The notes under the pieces: generated by a model | What the model was told of the DNA's origin: nothing | Seen by the model: only the letters and a program-made list of their open reading frames with translations | Databases searched by the model: none | Position numbers and translations under genes: made by a program | Shown here: in pieces, positions 1-6,757 of the stretch | Position numbering within the stretch: the stretch's first letter is position 1 | Layout: every line of letters starts with the position of its first letter | Assembly: GCA_043811005.1 (NCBI GenBank) | Contig: JBDRNO010000011.1 | Location: 1 to 32,738 of the forward strand | Direction: 5' to 3' | Length of the DNA: 32,738 nt | Source of the DNA: JBDRNO01 sp043811005 | GTDB lineage: Bacteria > Bacteroidota > Bacteroidia > NORP154

Positions 1-114
1 ATGATATTAAAAACACCTGATATTGACCTAATCGAAGAGCAGGTAGCATACTATTGCCAGTATGATAGAAGACATGATAGAAGTAACTATTGGCAACTGT
101 TACATCAAATTTAG
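1..114 (+). CDS. 37-aa ORF inside the terminal repeat, unknown function
   Basis: The ORF starts with ATG at base 1, begins MILKTPDIDLIEEQ, ends WQLLHQI and stops with TAG at 112. It is acidic in its first half and rich in Tyr, Asp and Arg in the middle (YDRRHDRSNYW). I do not recognise the family. Upstream sequence is cut off here, but in the other copy GGAGG stands 6 nt before the same ATG. That supports a genuine start, though the frame is also open further upstream there, so this could be the C-terminal tail of a longer protein such as a transposase. Exact conservation between the two copies shows recent duplication, not necessarily selection on the protein. Confidence 0.35.
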   Translation: MILKTPDIDLIEEQVAYYCQYDRRHDRSNYWQLLHQI

Positions 115-148
115 TTGACGCGTATGCGATAGCTATCGGGACGCAAAG
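1..148 (+). repeat. Left copy of 148-bp terminal inverted repeat
   Basis: Positions 1-148 are the reverse complement of 32580-32727. Bases 1-130 are identical and only three differ after that (131, 132 and 142). The inner end of the repeat holds a palindrome, CGATAGCTATCG at 128-139, inside a possible hairpin (GCGT...ACGC). The flanking unique sequence is unrelated on the two sides: the parC end here and the T9SS gene start at the other end. The simplest reading is that the contig ends lie in two copies of a dispersed multicopy element in opposite orientation. An assembly artefact cannot be excluded. Confidence 0.9.
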
Positions 149-195
149 TTCGCAATAAAAAAATATTAACATTTACGAAGTTACATTCTACTAAA

Positions 196-3102
196 TCAGA
201 AATCCAATTTAATTTGGGCAATTTCTTTTTCAGGTTTCACATGGATAGGGTTGGCGGACTTACCGGGTTTAGTTCTTTTAGCTTTCCTTCCCCCGGATTT
301 TGTTTTGGATAAATAAGTATTTAATAAATCAGTTGTTTCGGCTGAATTCTCCAATTCTTCCTTCTTCCTCTCATTATAGGAGTATTTTTTCGGTAAATGA
401 TGCGTATTAGCTACCAATTCAACTTCTGCAGGAATAGCCGGTAAAGTTTTTGTAGAGTGCATATCTTCCTTAGCTACAACGTTCTTGTCTTCCTGACCTG
501 CTGTACCGGACAAATCGGCAGGAAGGGCTTCTCCGGCATGTGCTGTTTGTTCTGTTTCTTCAACTTCCAGAGGGGGTAATAGATTGATATCCTTTATAAT
601 ATAAGTTGACAATCTTTTACCTTTTGCTTTAAATCCTTTAACCGTAATAAATTCGGCTAAATTGACCTTCTCATTGGGACGCTGCTTGTTTTTTCCTTTA
701 ACAAAAGATATCTCGATCATAGGGATTTTATCAGTTACAGCAAATTCAAGGAATGAATCCTGGTGTTCAGTGATAAAACGATTTTTTTCACCTGATCTGC
801 GACCATTCCCGGAAAGTGAGGGAATTAAAAATCGTTTTACAAAGTATTGTTGTTTTTCCCCGTCAAAATAGGTGGCAGATACGGGCTTATCAATGTCACA
901 TTTCTCAATCAGGATCATATCTTCTTCAAAATGTGCGGTAAGGTCATAAGAGCACAATTGATAATTTCCGGATTGCATAATTGTGAGAATTTTATCATCC
1001 CCGCTGAATTCTCCCAAATATTCACCTCTTTCATCTGCATTTAATCTTTGAATAGTATCATCAAACCATATTTTACGTGCGCCTAAGGTAGAGATCCCCT
1101 GCTCTTTTTGGACAATTTTACTTAATCTGTGTTTTGTGAGAATTTTCCCAGCAGCTCCCCTACCCTTTATCGTTAGATCACTAAAATTCAGGTCGAACTT
1201 TAGTTTTTTCAATTTTGGCTTGGGTTTCAGAAATACCGTAACAACTTCAGCTTCCCCATTTGGATTTGATGTGAAATACAGGATTTTCGATCCTTTAGCG
1301 CCTTTGGTGAGGTCATACTCTTTGTCGCGGGTAATACCGGATACCGGAAAGCGTTTCATCATTACATTTCCTCTAAGTCCATTCTGGTAGATCATATTGT
1401 AAATAGTACGTTCATCTCCTTTTTTCCACACGCCAATATGCACAATATCCTTACCCATAAATGCTTTTTCGGATATTCTTGATACCATCATAATTCCATC
1501 TTTTCTAAATATGATAATATCATCAATGTCGGAACAATCGCAAACAAATTCATCTTTTTTCATGCCGTATCCTGCAAAGCCCTCATCCCTGTTGACATAC
1601 AATTTCACATTAGCCGTAGCTACCTTAGCCGCAACTATGGTATCAAATGATTTCATCTCGGTTTTCCGTTCCCTGCCCTTGCCATATTTCTTTTTGAGAC
1701 CTTTAAAATAATCAATGGCATAATCTACAATATTATCGAGATGAAGTTGTACCTCACTAAGGTCCTCCTCTAATTTTTTAATATGTTCATCGGCTTTCAG
1801 GGAATTGTATTTTGAGATGCGCTTGATCCTGATCTCTGTCAAACGTACAATATCTTCATCAGTAACTTCATGTTTCAGCTTTTTCAGGTGTGGTATTAAA
1901 CCCAATCGAATTGCTTTGATCACAGCTTCCCATGTTCTGCATTCTTCAATATCACGATATATGCGTTTTTCTATGAATATTTTTTCCAATGATACAAAAT
2001 GCCACTGGTCTTCCAATTCTCCTTGTTTGATTTCCAACTCCTGTTTCAGCAGATCAAGGGTTTTTTTAGCAGAAATTTCAAGAATCTCATTAACTCCGAT
2101 AAACCTCGGTTTATCATTTTCTATAACGCATGTATTTGGAGAGATAGATATTTCACAATCTGTAAAAGCATAAAGTGCATCAATTGTTTTATCGGGAGAT
2201 ATCCCTGATGAAAGATGGATGAATATTTCTACATTTTCAGAAGTATTATCTTCTATTTTTTTTATCTTTATCTTTCCTCTATCATTTGCTTTAACAACAG
2301 ATTCGATCAAATAGGATGTGGTTGTTCCGTATGGAATTTCCGTAATGACCAATGTTTTCTTATCCAATTGACTGATCTTTGCCCTAATCCTGATCTTTCC
2401 TCCTCTCAAGCCATTATTATACTGGGAGAAATCAGCCATACCACCTGTTGAAAAATCGGGTAGAATATTTGTTATCTTTCCTTTTAAAACTGCAATTGAT
2501 CCATCAATCAATTCATTGAAGTTATGAGGCAATATCTTACATGCCAATCCAACGGCAATACCTTCTATTCCCTGGGCAAGCAGCAGAGGAAATTTAACAG
2601 GCAGTGTAACGGGTTCCTTATTCCTGCCGTCATAAGATGATTGCCAATTCGTGGTTTTGGGATTAAATACAACATCCAAAGCAAATTTTGATAAACGCGC
2701 CTCAATATACCTGGAGGCAGCAGCTTTATCACCTGTTAGTATATTGCCCCAGTTACCTTGCGTGTCAATCAAAAGGTCTTTCTGCCCAAGCTGCACCAAA
2801 GCATCACCAATAGAGACATCCCCATGAGGGTGGTATTTCATGGTATTTCCTATGATATTCGCTACCTTATTGAAACGTCCATCCTCTATCTCCTTCATGG
2901 AATGCAGTATCCTTCTCTGGACGGGCTTTAATCCATCTTCAATATAGGGAACAGCTCTTTCAAGGATAACATAGGAAGCGTAATCAAGGAACCAATTCCT
3001 GTACATACCGGCTAAGTGGACCATCTTCGGCAAATCTTCTACATGTCCGTTTCCGTTCTCTCCGTTTGTTTCTTCCAGGTTATTTTCTTCGTTTTCCGGC
3101 AT
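196..3102 (-). CDS. parC: DNA topoisomerase IV subunit A (GyrA/ParC family)
   Basis: This is the DNA-cleaving subunit of a type IIA topoisomerase, which decatenates daughter chromosomes together with the ATPase subunit encoded upstream. The protein has 968 residues. The winged-helix (CAP-like) region begins near residue 30 with YASYVILERAVPYIEDGLKP and VQRRILHSM. The QLGQKDLLIDTQGNWGN segment follows, and the catalytic tyrosine is Tyr132 in SRYIEARL. A coiled-coil region (about 400-480) precedes the beta-pinwheel C-terminal domain. The tail of roughly 120 residues is low complexity and Lys/Glu rich, longer than in most GyrA proteins and typical of Bacteroidota ParC. ATG at 3102 begins an acidic Asn/Glu-rich leader (MPENEENN) before the conserved domain. 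It shares strand and order with parE, but a toxin-antitoxin pair and 234 bp of repeats lie between. ParC rather than GyrA is inferred from this pairing. Confidence 0.95.
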   Translation of the reverse strand: MPENEENNLEETNGENGNGHVEDLPKMVHLAGMYRNWFLDYASYVILERAVPYIEDGLKPVQRRILHSMKEIEDGRFNKVANIIGNTMKYHPHGDVSIGDALVQLGQKDLLIDTQGNWGNILTGDKAAASRYIEARLSKFALDVVFNPKTTNWQSSYDGRNKEPVTLPVKFPLLLAQGIEGIAVGLACKILPHNFNELIDGSIAVLKGKITNILPDFSTGGMADFSQYNNGLRGGKIRIRAKISQLDKKTLVITEIPYGTTTSYLIESVVKANDRGKIKIKKIEDNTSENVEIFIHLSSGISPDKTIDALYAFTDCEISISPNTCVIENDKPRFIGVNEILEISAKKTLDLLKQELEIKQGELEDQWHFVSLEKIFIEKRIYRDIEECRTWEAVIKAIRLGLIPHLKKLKHEVTDEDIVRLTEIRIKRISKYNSLKADEHIKKLEEDLSEVQLHLDNIVDYAIDYFKGLKKKYGKGRERKTEMKSFDTIVAAKVATANVKLYVNRDEGFAGYGMKKDEFVCDCSDIDDIIIFRKDGIMMVSRISEKAFMGKDIVHIGVWKKGDERTIYNMIYQNGLRGNVMMKRFPVSGITRDKEYDLTKGAKGSKILYFTSNPNGEAEVVTVFLKPKPKLKKLKFDLNFSDLTIKGRGAAGKILTKHRLSKIVQKEQGISTLGARKIWFDDTIQRLNADERGEYLGEFSGDDKILTIMQSGNYQLCSYDLTAHFEEDMILIEKCDIDKPVSATYFDGEKQQYFVKRFLIPSLSGNGRRSGEKNRFITEHQDSFLEFAVTDKIPMIEISFVKGKNKQRPNEKVNLAEFITVKGFKAKGKRLSTYIIKDINLLPPLEVEETEQTAHAGEALPADLSGTAGQEDKNVVAKEDMHSTKTLPAIPAEVELVANTHHLPKKYSYNERKKEELENSAETTDLLNTYLSKTKSGGRKAKRTKPGKSANPIHVKPEKEIAQIKLDF

Positions 3103-3173
3103 AACTTTAATTTATAAGTATCGGAATTTTTCGCCAAAGGCGGATCAGTCTCTGGCTGACAATGTTTTATCCT

Positions 3174-3299
3174 CCCGCAAAGCCTCCGCCAGCTGGCGGA
3201 CAAAGTATTATAATTTATTTACTTTTTAAAAAAATTAACCAATACCTTTGATAGTTCATTTTCCGTCATAGCTTTTGCGTTCTTAGCGGGCTTTGCGGG
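3174..3299. repeat. Long inverted repeat with inner palindrome, parC upstream spacer
   Basis: CCCGCAAAGCC (3174-3184) and GGCTTTGCGGG (3289-3299) are perfect 11-bp inverted arms about 104 bp apart. Inside lies a perfect 16-bp palindrome, TCCGCCAGCTGGCGGA, at 3185-3200. Related CCGCCAG words occur at 6161 and in the hairpin at 25463-25488, so this is probably a dispersed intergenic repeat. No gene is seen in the 234 bp between the HEPN gene and parC. The structure could act as a partial terminator or an RNA-processing site between them; that is inference. Confidence 0.7.
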
Positions 3300-3336
3300 A
3301 AAAAATCATTTTAACTAAGTTACTAAGTCATGTAAT

Positions 3337-3741
3337 TTATTTTTCAGGAGTCATAATATAAATTTCTAATATATTGATGAAGTCTTTCATGTCTTCAAAC
3401 ATTTCTTGTACCTGATCTTCATTAAGCTCAACAAAAGGCTCATAATCTCCTTCCGATCTATTTTCAAAAGCGTTTTGAATAATCTTAGAATATTTCTGTT
3501 CTATAGTTCCCTCTTTTACAAAATTTTTATTAAACCAACCAATTAACTGTCCATGCTTGGATGTTTTAAATTTATGTTTTAATGCAAGGGAACTTAAGAC
3601 ATAAAACATTCCATAATAAATTCTATTCACTGCTAAACTAAGCAAGCTATTTTCTTTTAAAATTTCAACTTCCTTAATTGCTTTATGGGCTTGTTCAATT
3701 CTGTATTCTATCAACGCCTTTCTTTCACTATCAGATATCAT
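3337..3741 (-). CDS. HEPN-domain protein, probable toxin of an MNT/HEPN module
   Basis: The protein is 134 residues and all helical in appearance. Its N-terminal half carries NRIYYGMFY (39-47), a core HEPN helix, and its C-terminal half carries NRSEGDY with Arg95, Asp99 and Tyr100. Those match the R..xDY form of the UPF0332-type HEPN branch rather than the classical R-x4-6-H ribonuclease motif. HEPN proteins paired with a minimal nucleotidyltransferase act as RNA-targeting toxins, while the partner neutralises them, in studied cases by AMP transfer to a tyrosine. Here the ATG overlaps the stop of the nucleotidyltransferase gene by 4 bp (ATGA), so the two are translationally coupled. Whether this R..xDY version cleaves RNA is not shown by the sequence. 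The pair lies between parE and parC. Confidence 0.85.
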   Translation of the reverse strand: MISDSERKALIEYRIEQAHKAIKEVEILKENSLLSLAVNRIYYGMFYVLSSLALKHKFKTSKHGQLIGWFNKNFVKEGTIEQKYSKIIQNAFENRSEGDYEPFVELNEDQVQEMFEDMKDFINILEIYIMTPEK

Positions 3742-4061
3742 ACATATATTCCTTCTTTAAGTGCATCTGTAAATAATGGTTGTTTTCCCCTAAGTGAATT
3801 ATATAATTCATTTAAAGAGATTATTTTAGTATTTAGAAAAATATCATATTTCAAAGCAATATCATAGCATACATATCTAACATGCTTTTTGTATTTCCAA
3901 TCATAATCATTTTTAAGTATAATCATCAGATCATAATCAGAATATTCATGGGCTTTCCCTGTTGCTTGAGAGCCAAACAGAATAACATCATCAATATCAT
4001 CTCCAAAGTGCCTAACCAACAATGTTTTCAATTCTTTTAATATTCTGATTTTATCTCTCAT
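3738..4061 (-). CDS. Minimal nucleotidyltransferase (MNT), probable antitoxin to the HEPN protein
   Basis: This is a 107-residue pol-beta-type nucleotidyltransferase. The family motif GS-x10-D-x-D is intact: Gly30-Ser31 (LFGSQATGK) and Asp42/Asp44 (SDYDLMIIL). A likely third metal ligand is Asp73 in LKYDIFLNT, so the enzyme should be active. Related antitoxins silence their HEPN partner by transferring AMP, or by direct binding. The start ATG at 4061 is 27 bp downstream of the parE stop, so the pair should be read from the parE transcript unless it has its own promoter; I see no clear TAnnTTTG box in the gap. The reading frame ends in ATGA, giving the start of the HEPN gene. Confidence 0.87.
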   Translation of the reverse strand: MRDKIRILKELKTLLVRHFGDDIDDVILFGSQATGKAHEYSDYDLMIILKNDYDWKYKKHVRYVCYDIALKYDIFLNTKIISLNELYNSLRGKQPLFTDALKEGIYV

Positions 4062-4088
4062 TAGTTATCTTTTTTACTTACTGTTGTT

Positions 4089-5951
4089 TTACAATACTTC
4101 CAAAACTTCTTCTTCCACAATATTTTTTTCAACAACCAAATTTTCAATAATAAACTCCTGCCTTTCGGGAGTGTTCTTTCCCATATAGAATTCAAGTGTT
4201 TCATCTATTGAAAGCTCCTTACCAATGATCAGAGGTTCCAAACGCATATCTTTTCCAATGAAATGCTTGAACTCACCCGGGGAGATCTCTCCCAAGCCCT
4301 TAAATCGTGTTATTTCCGGGTTTACCCCTAATCTTTCCATAGCATCCATCTTTTCTTTATGAGAATAACAGTAAACGGTTTCTTTTTTATTTCTCACCCT
4401 GAACAGTGGTGTTTGCAGAATGTATAAATGCCCGTTCTTGACCAGATCCGGGAAGAACTGCAAAAAGAAAGTGATGAGCAACAAGCGGATGTGCATACCA
4501 TCCACATCAGCATCGGTAGCCAGGATGATGTTGTTGTAGCGCAATCCATCCAACCCATCCTCAATATTTAACGCTGCCTGCAACAAATTAAACTCTTCGT
4601 TCTCATAAACAATCCTCTTGGTAAGTCCATAGGAATTAAGTGGCTTGCCTTTAAGCGAAAATACCGCCTGCGTATTGGGATTGCGTGACTTTGTGATAGA
4701 ACCGCTGGCAGAATCGCCCTCGGTGATAAATAATGTGGATTCCAGTCTTTGGTCATGGTTACCGTTATAAGTGATCCTGCAATCCCGTAACTTTTTATTG
4801 TGTAAGCTGGCTTTTTTGGCTCTATCCCTGGCAAGTTTCCTAATACCTGACATTTCTTTTCTCTCGTTTTCGGATCGAAGTATCTTGCTATGTAACGCTT
4901 CTGCAACATTTGGGTTTTTATGTAAGTAATTGTCCAGTTCTGTCTTCAAAAAATCAGATATAAAAGCCCGCAATGATTTCCCGCCAGGTTCCACATCCTG
5001 TGAACCCAATTTTGTTTTGGTCTGCGACTCAAAGATCGGCTCAATCACTTTAACACTGATAGCTGCCACTATTGACGAGCGTATATCAACAGCTTCGTAA
5101 TCTTTTTTAAAGAATTCGCGAATGGTTTTAACCACTGCCTCCCTGAAAGCCCCCTGGTGCGTTCCCCCTTGGGTAGTATGCTGTCCGTTGACAAACGAAT
5201 AATACTCCTCCCCATATGAAGCGCCATGGGTCATGGCAATCTCTATATCCTCCCCTTTGAGATGAATGATCGGATAAAGGGTCTCTCCACTGAGATTTGA
5301 ATTCAAAAGGTCGAGCAAACCGTTTTCGGAGTAAAATTTCTTACCATTGAATACTATGGTAAGACCTGTATTCAAGTAAACGTAATTCAAAAGCATCTTC
5401 TCAACATACTCATTGATATAATGGAAATTGCCGAAAATTTTATTATCCGGTTTAAAGATAATTTTGGTCCCTTTTCTAAGTGAAGTTTTCTGGATCTTTT
5501 GTTCATTAATAAGCTCACCTCTCTCAAATTCAGCCGATTTGATCTGATCATCCCTGATAGCGTCAACCCTGAAATAACTGGAAAGCGCATTTACGGCTTT
5601 GGTTCCAACCCCATTTAATCCAACTGCTTTTTTGAATGCTTTAGTATCATACTTTGCCCCTGTGTTAATTCTCGAAACGCAATCTATCACTTTCCCCAAT
5701 GGTATTCCCCTTCCGTAATCCCTGACCTTAATGGTTTCGTCCTTTATGCTGATATCAATGGTCTTGCCATATTCCATCACATACTCGTCAATGCAATTAT
5801 CAATGGTTTCTTTAAGTAGTATATAAATACCATCATCCTGGGATGATCCGTCTCCGCACTTGCCTATATACATACCCGGACGAAACCGGATATGCTCCTT
5901 CCAATCAAGTGAACGGACATCTGATTCATCGTAATTTACTTCTTGTGGCAT
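4089..5951 (-). CDS. parE: DNA topoisomerase IV subunit B (GyrB/ParE family)
   Basis: This is the ATPase subunit of topoisomerase IV, 620 residues. The GHKL ATP-binding fold shows LKETIDNCIDE (Glu48, Asn52), RDYGRGIP (77-84) and GLNGVGTKAVN (111-121). The transducer loop QTKTKLGS is at 310-317. The TOPRIM domain follows with ITEGDSASG (409-417) and DADVDGMHIRLL (480-491), then RFKGLGE. All metal and ATP residues of the family are present and length is normal for ParE without the long GyrB insert. It is the first gene of a four-gene minus-strand cluster: parE, MNT, HEPN, parC. The start ATG at 5951 is immediately preceded by a copy of the dispersed repeat family at 5955-6160, so its promoter must lie inside or beyond that repeat. 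Confidence 0.95.
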   Translation of the reverse strand: MPQEVNYDESDVRSLDWKEHIRFRPGMYIGKCGDGSSQDDGIYILLKETIDNCIDEYVMEYGKTIDISIKDETIKVRDYGRGIPLGKVIDCVSRINTGAKYDTKAFKKAVGLNGVGTKAVNALSSYFRVDAIRDDQIKSAEFERGELINEQKIQKTSLRKGTKIIFKPDNKIFGNFHYINEYVEKMLLNYVYLNTGLTIVFNGKKFYSENGLLDLLNSNLSGETLYPIIHLKGEDIEIAMTHGASYGEEYYSFVNGQHTTQGGTHQGAFREAVVKTIREFFKKDYEAVDIRSSIVAAISVKVIEPIFESQTKTKLGSQDVEPGGKSLRAFISDFLKTELDNYLHKNPNVAEALHSKILRSENERKEMSGIRKLARDRAKKASLHNKKLRDCRITYNGNHDQRLESTLFITEGDSASGSITKSRNPNTQAVFSLKGKPLNSYGLTKRIVYENEEFNLLQAALNIEDGLDGLRYNNIILATDADVDGMHIRLLLITFFLQFFPDLVKNGHLYILQTPLFRVRNKKETVYCYSHKEKMDAMERLGVNPEITRFKGLGEISPGEFKHFIGKDMRLEPLIIGKELSIDETLEFYMGKNTPERQEFIIENLVVEKNIVEEEVLEVL

Positions 5952-5954
5952 GTT

Positions 5955-6160
5955 TAAGAACTTAACTTTACAAATTGATTAAAAAAAGTAATTATATAAA
6001 ATTGAGTTAAGTATAAATAAAATAATGTTGCTGGGTGCTGGGTGGTATGTACTGATTACATAGTCTGAATATAAAACCAACAACCCAAAACCCAATCCCG
6101 TCATACGACAGGGCTGCCCTATAATATGGTTGAACAGAGCCCAGAACCTGATTATTAAAT
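5955..6160. repeat. Dispersed intergenic repeat family, copy A
   Basis: This is the first of three related copies (also 14504-14704 and 17372-17562). Shared blocks, in order, are AAGAAC-TAACTTT at the start, ATTGAGTTAAGTATAAAT, AATGTTGCTGGGT, GGTGGTATGTACTGATTAC, a TCTGAATATAAAA block, CAACAACCCA and ACCTGATTATTAAAT. The CTGGG-rich and CCCAG-rich blocks are complementary and can form a hairpin. Copy A has a short left arm and a right part diverged around 6100-6140. It starts 3 bp from the parE start codon. Confidence 0.75.
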
Positions 6161-6242
6161 CCGCCAGTTGGAGGACAAAATACCAGTATATCAGATTAAC
6201 CCATTAAAAGTCCGATACTGCAAATTATTCATAAATAACTTA

Positions 6243-6304
6243 CAAAGTTATCTAAACTAGATTCCTTATTTCATAGTAACTACAGCCGATTATTAACAAA
6301 GTTA
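6243..6304 (-). promoter_or_regulatory. Candidate parE promoter boxes (TAACTTTG twice)
   Basis: On the minus strand TAACTTTG occurs at 6250-6243 and 6304-6297, matching the Bacteroidota -7 consensus TAnnTTTG and pointing toward parE. Neither has a clear TTTG element about 19 nt upstream, and about 290-350 nt separate them from the parE start with repeat copy A between. The same word occurs in several repeats here, so these may be repeat fragments rather than promoters. Confidence 0.3.
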
Positions 6305-6335
6305 TTAACAGGCGAATTGTTCGATTGTTCAATGG

Positions 6336-6438
6336 TTGGATGCTGGATACTGGATATTAGTCATTCGTCATCGTCATGATCATTGTAAATTGCCTACTGG
6401 ATGCTGGTCATTAGTCATTGTCATAGTTATTGTCATGG
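6336..6438. repeat. Degenerate direct repeats in the spacer beyond parE
   Basis: Two loosely repeated blocks share the words GGATGCTGG, ATTAGTCATT and GTCAT (6336-6385 and 6399-6438). Similar word salad (ATTGCCTATTGCC, GTCATAGTTATTGT) recurs at 12925-12955 and 25523-25550. The spacer 6161-6450 otherwise shows no gene. Confidence 0.5.
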
Positions 6439-6450
6439 TCTATTACCAAC

Positions 6451-6663
6451 CTATAGTGCAAACCTGAAACATATCACATCCCCATCCACCACAATATAAC
6501 CCTTACCTTCAATGAAAATCTTACCGGCTTCCCTGCAAGCGTGTTCAGAACCGTACTTGCAGAAAGGAAAATTATCCGCCTTTGCCTGTGCGCTTGAAAG
6601 GCAGTTGAACATGGTTGACTTACCGACATTGGGCAAGCCCACTATTCCGCATTTTAAGGGCAT
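6451..6663 (-). pseudogene. ychF: ychF (Obg-family GTPase) remnant: N and C ends fused, middle deleted
   Basis: YchF/OLA1 is a ribosome-associated Obg-family ATPase of about 365 residues. This 70-residue ORF starts with its exact N terminus (MPLKCGIVGLPNVGKST, then FNCLSS and ADNFPFC), including the complete P-loop GLPNVGKS. At about residue 36 it jumps directly to the end of the C-terminal TGS-like domain (KYGSEHACREAGK, IFIEGKGYIVVDGD, FRFAL). Roughly 290 residues are missing, including the G2 to G5 motifs and the coiled coil. The frame is maintained and ends with TAG at the normal C terminus. ATG at 6663 is the natural start, and a TAnnTTTG promoter box lies about 30 nt upstream. A product, if made, could not be a working ATPase. 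I call it a deletion pseudogene; an assembly deletion is possible. Confidence 0.85.
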
Positions 6664-6691
6664 AAGATGGGTATAAGTGAATTATCAAGGG

Positions 6692-6699
6692 CAAATATA
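6692..6699 (-). promoter_or_regulatory. Promoter -7 box of the ychF remnant
   Basis: On the minus strand the sequence reads TATATTTG, an exact match to the Bacteroidota -7 consensus TAnnTTTG, about 29 nt before the ATG. No convincing TTTG -33 element is seen. It implies that the 5' control region of ychF is still in place although the gene body is gone. Confidence 0.5.
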
Positions 6700-6757
6700 C
6701 AAAAGATGTTTGATGGGTATTTCGGATTACGAATTATGGATTGCGGATTGATGCCGG

